Assembly: GCA_963820315.1 (NCBI GenBank)
Contig: CAWFZK010000035.1
Location: forward strand, 1 to 64,000
Direction of reading: 5' to 3'
From: JACVRW01 sp963820315
Lineage (GTDB): Bacteria; Actinomycetota; Thermoleophilia; Solirubrobacterales; Thermoleophilaceae
Length of the DNA: 64,000 nucleotides
Positions 27,166 through 35,804 of the stretch are shown piece by piece. Positions within the stretch are counted from its first letter, which is position 1. Each line of letters opens with the position of its first letter. Made by a program: the position numbers and the translations under genes. The notes under the pieces were generated by a model. It saw only the letters and a program-made list of their open reading frames with translations. It did not search any database and had not been told where the DNA came from.

Positions 27166-27942
27166 CTACGGGCGTCCGAGCGGGATCTTGAGGAACTCGT
27201 GGACGACCCCGATCTCGTCGAAGCCGAGCCGCCTGTAGAGCCGCTGCGGCCAGTCACTCGCGTCCGTGAGCAGGAACACGGGGCTGCGCCCGGACGCATG
27301 GGCGTGGCCAGTCGCGGCCAGCACCGCCGCGCTCGCGTGGCCGCGACCGCGGCGCGCCTCGATCGTGCCCACCTCGTCGACCTGGGCGAGCTCGGCGTCC
27401 ATGTACAGGCGGCATGCGCAGGCAGGGTCGTCGGGCGGCGAAGCGAAGTCGCGCGCATCGAGGGCGCGCCCGTAGCGATCATCCATGCCCGCGAGCTGGC
27501 GGACCGCCGCGGCCTGCCAGCCGAACGGCTGCTCGCGCCGGAACGCGGCGAGCGCCGCGGCCCCGACGGTGCGCCCGACCTCCGCGCCGGCGCCCGCGGG
27601 GACGCCGCGCTCCGGTGCGCGCGCCTGCACCATCACGAGCAGGCGGAACACGTTCCAGCCCCGGCGCTTGAGCGGTGGCGCGAGCCGCTCGCCGAGCGCC
27701 CGATCGTGGACGACGAGCTTGCGGTGCGCGAACGCACCCTGAATCTCATCGGCCTCGCGCATCAGCTCGCCCGCGTCGGCCTGCGGATCGTCGACGTGGA
27801 TCGCGTTCAGCTGCCAGACGAGCGGGAGCGTCGGCGTGAGCATCGCGACGCCGTGGGCCGTGGGCAGCACCTCGTCGCAGACGGCCTCCTCGCTGCGGCG
27901 CAGGAAGCGGAGGATCTGGCCCAGCTCGCCGTCGGCGCTCAT
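27166..27942 (-). CDS. GNAT-family N-acetyltransferase (two-domain)
   Basis: A 258-residue protein. The C-terminal half holds the GNAT signature: QVDEVGTIEARRGRGHASAAVLAA (pyrophosphate loop RRGRGHA) and the last strand pair VFLLTDASDWPQRLYRRLGFDEIG. The N-terminal half (residues 1-120) is a degenerate GNAT-like domain with VWQLNAIHVD. Substrate unknown. The ATG at 27942 overlaps the era stop by four bases, so it is translationally coupled to era. Confidence 0.82.
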   Translation of the reverse strand: MSADGELGQILRFLRRSEEAVCDEVLPTAHGVAMLTPTLPLVWQLNAIHVDDPQADAGELMREADEIQGAFAHRKLVVHDRALGERLAPPLKRRGWNVFRLLVMVQARAPERGVPAGAGAEVGRTVGAAALAAFRREQPFGWQAAAVRQLAGMDDRYGRALDARDFASPPDDPACACRLYMDAELAQVDEVGTIEARRGRGHASAAVLAATGHAHASGRSPVFLLTDASDWPQRLYRRLGFDEIGVVHEFLKIPLGRP

Positions 27943-28820
27943 TCGATTCCGAGCCGGTCGAGCAGACCCTCGTCGCGGCGCCAGCCCTTGCGGACGCGCA
28001 CGTTCAGCTCCAGGTGGACGCGGCGCCCGAGCATCGACTCGATCTCCTTGCGCGAGGCGATTCCAACCGCCTTGACCATGCGCCCCTCGCGGCCGACGAG
28101 GATCGCCTTCTGCGACTCGGTCTCCGCCCATACCCGCGCGCGCACGACGAGCAGCCCGTCTTCGCGCTCCTCGAGCTCGTTTACCTCCACCTCGACCGAG
28201 TGCGGCACCTCCTCGCGCGTGCGCCGCAGCACCTGCTCGCGCACCAGCTCGGCGATCCGCACCTCGAGGGCGAGATCGCTCTTCTCCGCCGGCGGATACA
28301 TGAACGGACCCTGCGGGAGCGGCTCGAGGAGACCGGCGATCAGCTGCTCGACCCCGGCGCCGCTGAGGGCGCTCACGGGGTAGATCTCACCGGGCACGCC
28401 GAGGTCGGCCGCCGCCTGTAGGGCGGCCACGGTGCGCGGCTGGTCGAGCCGGTCGACCTTGTTGAGCGCCGTGACGCAGGGCAGCCCCACGTTCCGGATG
28501 GCGTGCGCGATGAAGCGGTCGCCCGCGCCGATCTCCTGCTCTCCGTTGAGGACGAAGAGCACGACATCGGCCTCGCCGAGCGAGCGCTCGACGCGCCGCT
28601 GCATTCGCTCCGTGAGCGCGTCGCGCGGGCGCTGGACGCCGGGCAGATCGACGAGCACGAGCTGCCAGTCCGCGCCGGTCGCGATGCCGCGGATCTCGCG
28701 CCGAGTCGTCTGCGGCTTGTCCGAGACGATCGCCACCTTGCCGCCCACGATCTGGTTCACGAGCGTCGACTTCCCGGCGTTGGGGCGGCCCGCCAGCGCG
28801 ACGAACCCCGAGCGTGTCAA
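27939..28820 (-). CDS. era: GTPase Era
   Basis: Ribosome biogenesis GTPase that binds 16S rRNA near its 3' end. TTG start at 28820, TTGA-overlapping the ybeY stop, with GGAG upstream. G1 GRPNAGKSTLVN, G2/switch PQTTRREIRGI, G3 DLPGVQRPRD, G4 NKVDRLD, then the C-terminal KH domain with VEVEVNELEEREDGL and REGRMVKAVGIASRKEIESMLG. Length 293 residues is normal. Confidence 0.95.
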   Translation of the reverse strand: MTRSGFVALAGRPNAGKSTLVNQIVGGKVAIVSDKPQTTRREIRGIATGADWQLVLVDLPGVQRPRDALTERMQRRVERSLGEADVVLFVLNGEQEIGAGDRFIAHAIRNVGLPCVTALNKVDRLDQPRTVAALQAAADLGVPGEIYPVSALSGAGVEQLIAGLLEPLPQGPFMYPPAEKSDLALEVRIAELVREQVLRRTREEVPHSVEVEVNELEEREDGLLVVRARVWAETESQKAILVGREGRMVKAVGIASRKEIESMLGRRVHLELNVRVRKGWRRDEGLLDRLGIE

Positions 28821-29188
28821 AGCAGCTCCATCACGCGATCCTGGAGCGAGAGCATCTCGCCCGAGTCGGTCTCGTGGTCGTAGCCGCACAGGTGCAGCAC
28901 GCCGTGGACCGCCGCCTCTCGCAGGTCGCGCGTGTACTCGGGGCAGATGACGACGTCGCCCAGCTCGCGCGGCCCGGCGGCGGGACCGTCCTCGTCCACC
29001 GGGAACGAGAGCACGTCGGTCGGGCGGTCGCGGCCCCGGTGCTCGCGGTTCAGAGCGCGGATCCGCTCCGCGTCGACCAGCTCGATCGCGAGATGGCCGT
29101 CGACGACGCCCGCGGCCCGGAGCGCGGCCTCGGCCGCCTGCCGGAGCGCGCTCTCGCGATCACCGGCGCCGATCACCTCGATGTCCAT
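28817..29188 (-). CDS. ybeY: rRNA maturation endonuclease YbeY
   Basis: Zinc-dependent endoribonuclease for 16S 3' end maturation and ribosome quality control; 123 residues. The metal site is HGVLHLCGYDH near residues 94-104, as in HxxxHxxGYDH of the family. TDVLSFPV earlier is the other family block. Its stop overlaps the era start, and it lies seven bases after phoH: the standard phoH-ybeY-era order. Confidence 0.95.
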   Translation of the reverse strand: MDIEVIGAGDRESALRQAAEAALRAAGVVDGHLAIELVDAERIRALNREHRGRDRPTDVLSFPVDEDGPAAGPRELGDVVICPEYTRDLREAAVHGVLHLCGYDHETDSGEMLSLQDRVMELL

Positions 29189-29194
29189 GGAGGA

Positions 29195-30172
29195 TCAGCC
29201 GGGCTGGCTGCGGGCCTGGCGCAGCGCCGGCGCCTGCTGCTCGGCGTACTCGTTGTAGGCGGCGACGATGCGCTGCACCAGCTTGTGGCGGACCACGTCC
29301 TCGCTGCCGAAGCGCACGAACTCGATGCCCTCGACCTCCTCGAGGATGTCGCCGACCACCACGAGGCCGGAGCGCTGATCGCGCGGCAGGTCGATCTGGG
29401 TCACGTCGCCCGTGACGACCATCTTCGAGTTGAAGCCGAGCCTCGTGAGGAACATCTTGATCTGCTCGGGGCTCGTGTTCTGCGCCTCGTCGAGGATGAT
29501 GAACGAGTCGTTCAGCGTGCGCCCGCGCATGAAGGCGAGCGGCGCCACCTCGATCACGCCCCGCTCGAGATGCTGATTGACGCGCTCGGGCTCGAGCATG
29601 TCGTAGAGCGCGTCGAAGAGCGGGCGCAGGTAGGGGTCGACCTTGGCGGCGATGTCCCCCGGCAGGAAGCCGAGCCGCTCGCCCGCCTCGACGGCCGGGC
29701 GCGTCAGGACGATGCGGTTGACCTCGCGCCGCGAGAGCGCGGCCACCGCCATCGCCACGGCAAGGAACGACTTGCCGGTGCCGGCCGGACCGATGCCGAC
29801 AGTGATCGTCGAGCGCCGGATCGCGTCCACGTAGCGCTTCTGATTGACGGTCTTCGGCGCGACCTTCAGGCTGCGGTGCCGCCACACCACGTCCTCGAGG
29901 ATCCGGCTCGGCGACTCGTGACGGTCGAGCGCGCCCGCGATCGCCTCGATCGTGCCGGGCGCGATCTCGTGGCCCTGCCGCACCAGGTCGGTGAGCTCGC
30001 GCACGACCGTGCGCCCCATCGCGACGTCGTCGTCCTCGCCGTCGAGGGTCAGCACGTTGCCGCGCAGGAAGACCTCGCAATCGAGGTGCTCCTCGAGGGT
30101 CTTCATCACCAGGTCACCCGGGCCCGCGAGCTCCGCGGCCACGTCGTTGGGCAGCTCCAGCTGAACTCGCAC
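29195..30172 (-). CDS. PhoH-like ATPase (PhoL type)
   Basis: 325-residue PhoH-family ATPase, helicase-like core linked with RNA metabolism. Walker A GIGPAGTGKSFLAVAMA (~residues 126-142), Walker B FIILDEAQNTSPEQIKMFLTRLG, and TGDVTQIDLP. The N-terminal part contains a KH-like region (NVLTLDGEDDD, VVRELTDLVRQG). GTG start at 30172 overlaps the upstream yqeY stop (TAGTG). Cotranscription with YbeY supports a role in rRNA maturation. Confidence 0.92.
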   Translation of the reverse strand: MRVQLELPNDVAAELAGPGDLVMKTLEEHLDCEVFLRGNVLTLDGEDDDVAMGRTVVRELTDLVRQGHEIAPGTIEAIAGALDRHESPSRILEDVVWRHRSLKVAPKTVNQKRYVDAIRRSTITVGIGPAGTGKSFLAVAMAVAALSRREVNRIVLTRPAVEAGERLGFLPGDIAAKVDPYLRPLFDALYDMLEPERVNQHLERGVIEVAPLAFMRGRTLNDSFIILDEAQNTSPEQIKMFLTRLGFNSKMVVTGDVTQIDLPRDQRSGLVVVGDILEEVEGIEFVRFGSEDVVRHKLVQRIVAAYNEYAEQQAPALRQARSQPG

Positions 30173-30603
30173 TACGAAGTCAGCTTCTCCTTGACCGCCG
30201 CGCTCACGCGCTTGCCATCGGCGCGGCCCTTGACCTTCGGCATCACGAGCGCCATCACCTTGCCCATCTCCTTCGGCGACGAGGCGCCGGACTCGGCGAC
30301 CGCGTCCCCCACGATCGCGCTCAGCTCCTCTTCGGAGATCTGCTCGGGCAGGTACGACGTGATGATCTCGGCCTCGCGCTCCTCGGCGGCCGCCCGGTCG
30401 CTGCGACCGCCGTCGCGGTAGGCCTCGGCCGCCTCGAGCCGGCGCTTGCGCTCGCGCTGGAGGACGTCGACGTCGTCGCCGCCGTTCTCCTTCGCGGCGC
30501 GCTGAAGCTCGTTGGCGATCAGCCGCAGCGCGTGGACGCGTTCCTTCTCGCCCGCCTTCAGGGCGCTCTTCACGTCATGCTGAACCTGCTCGAGGACCGA
30601 CAC
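30172..30603 (-). CDS. yqeY: GatB/YqeY domain protein
   Basis: Stand-alone YqeY, related to the C-terminal domain of the amidotransferase subunit GatB, but without the catalytic part. 143 residues: VQHDVKSALKAGEKERVHALRLI, helical middle RKRRLEAAEAYRDGGRSDRAAAEE, EIITSYLPEQISEEEL, and the tail MGKVMALVMPKVKGRADGKRV. GTG 30603 is the likely start (a GTG one codon earlier is possible). Cellular function unclear; may affect tRNA amidation. Confidence 0.9.
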   Translation of the reverse strand: MSVLEQVQHDVKSALKAGEKERVHALRLIANELQRAAKENGGDDVDVLQRERKRRLEAAEAYRDGGRSDRAAAEEREAEIITSYLPEQISEEELSAIVGDAVAESGASSPKEMGKVMALVMPKVKGRADGKRVSAAVKEKLTS

Positions 30604-30629
30604 CACTGAGAGTGTAGGAGGGCCGAGGG

Positions 30630-31304
30630 ATCGCAGGCGAGAAGATTCGGATAGCCACGTTCGACTGCTACGGCACGCTGATCGACTGGGAGGGCGGCGC
30701 GGCGGGCTTCCTGTACGAGCTGGCGCGCCGGGACGAGCCCGACCCGCCACCGGGCCGCGAGCTGCGCGAGCGCTGGGAGGAGCTCCAGTTCGAGCGGCTG
30801 CAGGGCGACTATGCGAGCTACCGGCGCGTGCTGTCGGACTCGCTCTCGGAGTGGGCGGCCGAGCGCGGCTACCGCTTGAACGACGGCGACGGCGAGCTGC
30901 TCGCGCGCGCGATGGAGAGCTGGCAGCCGTTCCCGGACACGGTCCCCGCCCTGCGCGCGGCGAAGGAAGCGGGGCTCGGGCTGTGGATCATCTCGAACAC
31001 GGACCGGGCGATCATCGAGCACTCGCTCCGCCACCTCGAGGTGGAGTTCGACGGCGTGACGGTGGCCGAGGACGTGCGGGCCTACAAGCCGGCGCTCCCG
31101 CCCTTCGACAGGGCGCTGAGCGAGATCGGCGTCGCTCCCGCGGAGATCCTGCACGTCGCGTTCGGCTTCAAGTACGACATCGCGACGGCGAAGGAGCTCG
31201 GCATGCGGACGGCCTGGGTCAACCGCCACCGCGAGCCGGCGCCGGGCCCGGAGCGACCCGACCACGAGTGGAGCGACCTCTGGCCGCTCGCGCAGGTCGC
31301 CTGA
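30630..31304 (+). CDS. HAD-superfamily hydrolase (haloacid dehalogenase-like), non-standard start
   Basis: HAD hydrolase with the four motifs: I FDCYGTLID (nucleophile Asp), II WIISNTD, III/IV with YKPALPPFDRAL and HVAFGFKYDIATAKELGMRTAWVNR. Cap type C1. Motif IV reads AFGFKYDI rather than the usual GD..ND pattern. In this frame there is no ATG, GTG or TTG between an in-frame TAG (30615-30617) and motif I; AGGAGGG (30616-30622) is seven bases before an ATC (30630). So either ATC is the start or the ATG was miscalled. Substrate could be a haloacid or sugar phosphate. Confidence 0.82.
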   Translation: MAGEKIRIATFDCYGTLIDWEGGAAGFLYELARRDEPDPPPGRELRERWEELQFERLQGDYASYRRVLSDSLSEWAAERGYRLNDGDGELLARAMESWQPFPDTVPALRAAKEAGLGLWIISNTDRAIIEHSLRHLEVEFDGVTVAEDVRAYKPALPPFDRALSEIGVAPAEILHVAFGFKYDIATAKELGMRTAWVNRHREPAPGPERPDHEWSDLWPLAQVA

Positions 31305-31307
31305 GCG

Positions 31308-31961
31308 GTGGAGCCGCCCGCGGTCGTCATCTTCGACGTCAACGAGACGCTCTCGGACCTCACCCCGCTCGCCGCTCGCTTCGAGGAGGCCGGCGCGCCG
31401 GCCGAGCTGCTCGGCACCTGGTTCGCCGCCACGCTGCGCGACGGCATTGCGCTCGCCGCGAGCGGCTCGTACGCGGACTTCCGCGACGTCGGCCGCGCCA
31501 ACCTGCTCCAGCTGCTCCCAACACCGGAGGCCGCGGACCACGTGCTCGACGGGTTCGCCGCGCTGCCGGTCCACCCGGACGTCCCCGAGGGACTCCGTGT
31601 GCTGCGCGAGGCGGGCGTCCGCATCGCAACGCTGACGAACGGCAGCGTGCAGATCGCTCGCGGGCTGCTCGCGCGGGCGGGTCTCGAATCGCTGGTCGAG
31701 CGCTATCTGGACGTCTCGGAGGTGCGGCGCTGGAAGCCCGCGCCGGATCCTTACCTGTACGCCTGTGGCGAGCTCGGCGTCGAGCCCGCGCGGGCCGTCC
31801 TGCTCGCCGTGCACCCGTGGGACGTCCACGGCGCCCGGCGCGCCGGCCTCCGCGGCGCCTGGCTCGACCGCCGGGGGCTCCCCTACCCCGAGGTCTTCGA
31901 GCCGCCCGACTGGAGCGGTCGCGACCTGCCGTCGCTGGCGCGCGCCGTGACCGGCGGCTAG
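31308..31961 (+). CDS. Haloacid dehalogenase type II-like HAD hydrolase
   Basis: 217 residues starting GTG 31308, three bases after the previous HAD gene; likely a tandem pair. Motif I VVIFDVNETLSDL matches the (S)-2-haloacid dehalogenase type, with FDVNETL rather than FDxxGTL. Motif II ATLTNGSV, motif III RRWKPAPDPYLY and motif IV LAVHPWDVHGARRAGLRGAWLDRRG are present. The Lys in motif III and the Asp in IV are kept. True dehalogenation cannot be proved from sequence. Confidence 0.87.
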   Translation: MEPPAVVIFDVNETLSDLTPLAARFEEAGAPAELLGTWFAATLRDGIALAASGSYADFRDVGRANLLQLLPTPEAADHVLDGFAALPVHPDVPEGLRVLREAGVRIATLTNGSVQIARGLLARAGLESLVERYLDVSEVRRWKPAPDPYLYACGELGVEPARAVLLAVHPWDVHGARRAGLRGAWLDRRGLPYPEVFEPPDWSGRDLPSLARAVTGG

Positions 31962-32716
31962 GGCACGATCGCGACGACGCGGGCCGGCGCGGCGCTCGCC
32001 CCCACGAGCCGCAGCGGGAAGCAGGCGACCTGGAAGCCGGTCGCGGGCAGCTCGCCGAGGTTCGCGAGCCGCTCGATCTGCGCGTAGGGCAGGTCGGCCT
32101 GGTGGGCGGCCCAGAAGAGGCCGGGCTCGTCGCGCTCGATCGCCTCCTGCGCCTGCAGGTGGAGCGGGCCGTCCCAGCCCCAGGCGTCGATCCCCATCAC
32201 CCTCACGCCGCGCTCGAACAGCCACACGGTCGCGTCACGGGTCACGCGCGGGCCGAGCGCGAGGTAGGACAGGTCGTCGAGCGCCGCATCGCGTCCGGTG
32301 TGGACGAGGACGATGTCGCGCTCGCCGAGCGCATGGCCGACGCGCTCCAGCTCCGCCTCGACGTCCGCCACCTCGATGCGCTCGCCGTCGCCCTTGGCCG
32401 TCATGTCGAGCACGACGCCCGGGCCCAGGAACCACTCGAGCGGCAGCTCGTCGATCGTCTGCGCGCGCTCGCCCGCCACGCGCGAGTTGTAGTGCCAGGG
32501 CGCGTCGACGTGCGTCGAGTTGTGCGTGCCGAAGCGGGTGAAGGTCTCGGTCGCCCAGGCCTCGCCGTCGCGCAGCAGCCGCGGCGGCACGCCCAGCAGA
32601 GTCTCGGCCTGCGCTGCCCCCTCCGCATGGCTGGCGAACTCGATGTCGGTGCGGAATGCCTCCGGGATCTCCGGCGGGCTCGGCCGGATCGGTGCGGAGA
32701 GGTCGATCAGCGGCAT
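31958..32716 (-). CDS. Cyclase-family metal-dependent hydrolase
   Basis: 252-residue member of the kynurenine formamidase/cyclase family (PF04199). Start ATG 32716 gives PLIDLSAPIRPS. The metal motif HNSTHVDAPWHY (HxxTHxDxPxHF/Y form) is at residues ~64-75, and the second His group is in DIVLVHTGRDA and MGIDAWGWDGP. Not the same lineage as the broken cyclase at 1770, judging by very different motif wording. Convergent overlap of four bases with the HAD gene. Confidence 0.85.
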   Translation of the reverse strand: MPLIDLSAPIRPSPPEIPEAFRTDIEFASHAEGAAQAETLLGVPPRLLRDGEAWATETFTRFGTHNSTHVDAPWHYNSRVAGERAQTIDELPLEWFLGPGVVLDMTAKGDGERIEVADVEAELERVGHALGERDIVLVHTGRDAALDDLSYLALGPRVTRDATVWLFERGVRVMGIDAWGWDGPLHLQAQEAIERDEPGLFWAAHQADLPYAQIERLANLGELPATGFQVACFPLRLVGASAAPARVVAIVP

Positions 32717-32847
32717 CGGTCGAGGGTACCTGGACGGTTGTTCTAGTCCAGCCGCCCGCTGACGCAGCTGTTGTCCAGGCCTGTCGATAAACGTCGCGAC
32801 TGCGAAAAGGCCGGAGTCCCACGGCCCGCCTGGACACGGGGCAGTCT

Positions 32848-33648
32848 CTAGGTCCGGGTCAACAACAAGGCACTCCAACCCAGTAGTCGTAGGCGGCGGT
32901 GTTCGCGCATCTGCTCGAAGGCCGCTGCCGCCTCATCCTCCTCTCCCTCGAGTAGCCCGGAGACGATCAACGTCTCCGGGCTCTCGGGCATCCTGCGGGC
33001 GAGCTCGAGCAGCAGCGGCCGGACGAGGTTGGCGGTCACCGTGGCCGCCGCCGGCAGCGGATCGCTGCGCAGGTCGAGCTGTTCGACGCGTGCGAGCTCG
33101 ACGCCGTTGCGCTGTGCGTTGGCGAGCGTCGCCTCCACCGCCGCCGGGTCGTTGTCGAGGGCGAGCACCGGCTCGAAGCCGAGCCGGGCCGCCGCGATCG
33201 CGAGCACGCCGGAGCCGCAGCCGATGTCGGTGAGCGGCCCGCGCGGCGCCGCCTCGAGCAGCAGCTCGAGGCTGAGCCGCGTGGTCGGGTGGGCGCCGGT
33301 GCCGAACGCGCGCGCCGGGTCGATGACGAGGTCGAGCGCGCCCGGACGCGGTTCCGCCCAGGGTGGGCGCACCCACACTCGCTCGCCCACCAGCACCGGC
33401 CGGTGGAACTCGCGCCAGCGCTCGGCCCAGTCGTCGGCGACCTCGGTGCCGCTCACGCTCACCTGGACGCCCCCCACCTCTGCGGGGCCGCGCGGGAACT
33501 CGGGCAGCTCCCCCGGCGCGCCGTAGAGCGCGAACTCGACCCAGCCGTCGCCGTCGACCTGCTCGAAGCCCGCCGGCGCCAGCTCCAGCAGCGCGGCGAG
33601 CACGCGCTCGCCGTCCTCGGCAGGAGCGCGAATGGCCAGCCGGATCAG
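32848..33648 (-). CDS. prmA: Ribosomal protein L11 methyltransferase, possible CTG start
   Basis: PrmA trimethylates L11 on Lys/N-terminus using SAM. N-terminal substrate domain (APAGFEQVDGDGWVEFALYG), then the methyltransferase core: DIGCGSGVLAIAAARLG (SAM loop), ALDNDPAAVEATLANA, and TANLVRPLLLELA (catalytic NLV block in place of NILA), ending LGWSALLLTR. It follows dnaJ as usual. The dnaJ stop overlaps a CTG (CTGA) at 33648, in the position where ATGA would be expected. No ATG or GTG fits nearby. 266 residues, ~30 shorter than E. coli. Confidence 0.88.
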   Translation of the reverse strand: MIRLAIRAPAEDGERVLAALLELAPAGFEQVDGDGWVEFALYGAPGELPEFPRGPAEVGGVQVSVSGTEVADDWAERWREFHRPVLVGERVWVRPPWAEPRPGALDLVIDPARAFGTGAHPTTRLSLELLLEAAPRGPLTDIGCGSGVLAIAAARLGFEPVLALDNDPAAVEATLANAQRNGVELARVEQLDLRSDPLPAAATVTANLVRPLLLELARRMPESPETLIVSGLLEGEEDEAAAAFEQMREHRRLRLLGWSALLLTRT

Positions 33649-34766
33649 CGGAAGGCCCGCCTCACCTTCGCGAGCAGCGACTCGTCGGGCTCCTCGAGAT
33701 TGTGCTCGGTGATCGAGTCGCGCAGCTCCTCGAGCAGCTCGCGCTGGCGCTCTGACAGGTTGCGCGGGATGACCACGTTGAGCACGATCCGCTGGTCGCC
33801 GCGGCGACCGCGGCCGATCGTCGGCATCCCGCGCCCGCGCAGCGTCACGACCGTGCCGGGCTGCGTGCCGGCCGGCACCTCGACCTCCTCGTCGCCGTCC
33901 AGCGTCGGCACCGTCACGCTCGAGCCGAGCGCCGCCGCGGGCGCGAGGACGTCGACCACCGCCACGAGGTCGCTGCCGTCGCGCAGAAAGCGCTCGTCCT
34001 CGGCCACGCGCACGAGCACGTACAGGTCGCCCGGCGGCCCGCCGCGCTCGCCGGCGTGGCCGCGCCCGCTGAGCCTGATGCGCTGCTCGTCGGCGATCCC
34101 GGCGGGGACGTCGACCTTGAGCGTCTTGCGCAGCGCGCGCCGCCCGCGCCCCTGGCATTCGGAGCAGGGTTGCGCCGGGACGCGGCCGTCGCCGCCGCAG
34201 ACGTCGCAGGCCTGCTCGCGGACCAGCTGCCCAAAGGCCGTGCGGGTGACGGCGCGTATCCGGCCCGTGCCGCTGCAGCGCTCGCAGGTCTCGATCGGCG
34301 TGCCCGGCTCCGCGCCGTTGCCGTGGCAGTGCTCGCAGGTGTCGACGAGCTCGTAGGCGACCTCGGCTTCGACGCCGCGCGCCGCCTCCTCGAGCGAGAT
34401 CTCGACCTCGACGGCGAGGTCGCCGCCCTGGACCCGCCCCGAGCTGCGCCCGAACGAGCCGCCGAACGGATCGCCGCCGAAGAAGGCGTCGAAGATGTCC
34501 GCGAAGGAGCCGAAGCCGTGCGCCTGCGAGGCGAAGCCGCGCGAGTCGAGCCCGTCGAAGCCGTAGCGGTCGTAGGTGGCGCGGCGCTCAGGGTCGGAGA
34601 GGATCTCGTAGGCCTCCGCGGCCTCCTTGAACTTCTCCTCGGCCTCGGGGTCGTGACGGTTCACGTCCGGATGCAGCTCGCGTGCGAGCTTGCGGAAGCT
34701 CCGCTTGATCTGGCCGTCCTCGGCATCGCGGGAGACGCCGAGGACCTCGTACGGGTCGCGCCTCAC
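33645..34766 (-). CDS. dnaJ: Chaperone DnaJ (type I Hsp40)
   Basis: 373 residues with all domains: J domain DPYEVLGVSRDAEDGQIKRSF with HPD at ~34-36, Gly/Phe linker, and four zinc repeats CEHCHGNG, CERCSGTG, CDVCGGDG, CSECQGRG (residues ~142-210), then the C-terminal domains. Stimulates DnaK ATPase. GTG start overlaps the hrcA stop (GTGA). DnaK/GrpE are not in the window. Confidence 0.95.
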   Translation of the reverse strand: MRRDPYEVLGVSRDAEDGQIKRSFRKLARELHPDVNRHDPEAEEKFKEAAEAYEILSDPERRATYDRYGFDGLDSRGFASQAHGFGSFADIFDAFFGGDPFGGSFGRSSGRVQGGDLAVEVEISLEEAARGVEAEVAYELVDTCEHCHGNGAEPGTPIETCERCSGTGRIRAVTRTAFGQLVREQACDVCGGDGRVPAQPCSECQGRGRRALRKTLKVDVPAGIADEQRIRLSGRGHAGERGGPPGDLYVLVRVAEDERFLRDGSDLVAVVDVLAPAAALGSSVTVPTLDGDEEVEVPAGTQPGTVVTLRGRGMPTIGRGRRGDQRIVLNVVIPRNLSERQRELLEELRDSITEHNLEEPDESLLAKVRRAFR

Positions 34767-35788
34767 TCGTCGTACACCTCGGCCACGAAGCGGGACAGCT
34801 CGCGCGCCGCCTGGCGCACGTGGGTGATCGCCTGGCGGTAGTCCATCCGCATCGGGCCGATCACCGAGACCGCTCCGAGGTTGCGCGCCGCGAGCCCGTA
34901 GTTCGCCGCGACGAGGCTGAGCGAGCGCATCTCGGGCGTCGCGTTCTCGCTGCCGATGCGCAGGTAGACGCTCGGCTCGGTGAGCGACTCACGCAGCACG
35001 CCGAGCAGCGCGCGCCTGTGCTCGAGCACCTCCATCAATGCGCCGAGCTGCGACACCTCCTGGAAGCGCTGCTCCAAGAGCAGCCGCGCCGCGCCGTCCA
35101 TGTAGATCGCGTTGCCGGCGCTGTCGTCGAGCTCGGTGAACGCCGAGCCGAGCGTCGCCAGGAAGCCTCGCTCGCGCTGTGTCAGCTCAGGGTCGGCGAG
35201 CCGCATGGCCAGCAGCCGGGAGCCGATGTCGAGGCCGCCCACCGCCTCGTTCAGGTAGCTGCCCGCCCAGTCAACGAGGCCCGGGTCGACGGGGGAGTCG
35301 TACGAGATGACGCGCTTCGTGACCCCTCCGGTGGACGTGATCACGACCACCATCGCCACCTGCGGCTGCAGCAACAGGACCTCGACGCGCCGGATGGTGG
35401 CCGCCTCGGGGCGCGGCGCCGTGACGAGCGCGAGCAGGTTCGTGACCTGCGACAGCTGCGCGGAGGTGGCGCGCATCGCCTCGTCGAGCTCCCGCCGCAT
35501 CGTCGACAGGTCGAAGCGCTTGTGCGGGACCGGCAGGCCGCCCTCGCTGATGATCTCGTCGACGTAGATGCGATAGCCGCGGTCGGTCGGCACCCGCCCG
35601 GCCGACGTGTGCGGATGCTCGAGCAACCCGGCGTCCTCGAGCCGCGCCAGCTCGCCGCGCACGGTGGACGGCCCCCAGGGGACGTCGTCGAGCTCGGCGA
35701 GCCACTTCGAGCCGACCGGCTGGTCGAGCTCGACATGGGATTCGATGACCTTGCGCAGGATGAAGCTCTGGCGGGGAGTGATCTCCAC
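34763..35788 (-). CDS. hrcA: Heat-inducible transcription repressor HrcA
   Basis: 341-residue HrcA, which represses groE/dnaK genes by binding CIRCE elements. Winged-helix N terminus ITPRQSFILRKVIESHVELDQPVGSKWLAE, WGPSTVRGELARLEDAGLLEHPHTSAGRVPTDRGYRIYVD, GAF-like domain, dimerisation C terminus with VSVIGPMRMDYRQAITHV. GTG start at 35788. I find no CIRCE-like inverted repeat in the 16 bases before it. Coupled to dnaJ, a common actinobacterial order. Confidence 0.95.
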   Translation of the reverse strand: MEITPRQSFILRKVIESHVELDQPVGSKWLAELDDVPWGPSTVRGELARLEDAGLLEHPHTSAGRVPTDRGYRIYVDEIISEGGLPVPHKRFDLSTMRRELDEAMRATSAQLSQVTNLLALVTAPRPEAATIRRVEVLLLQPQVAMVVVITSTGGVTKRVISYDSPVDPGLVDWAGSYLNEAVGGLDIGSRLLAMRLADPELTQRERGFLATLGSAFTELDDSAGNAIYMDGAARLLLEQRFQEVSQLGALMEVLEHRRALLGVLRESLTEPSVYLRIGSENATPEMRSLSLVAANYGLAARNLGAVSVIGPMRMDYRQAITHVRQAARELSRFVAEVYDE

Positions 35789-35804
35789 TCCCGAAAATCT
35801 AGAG

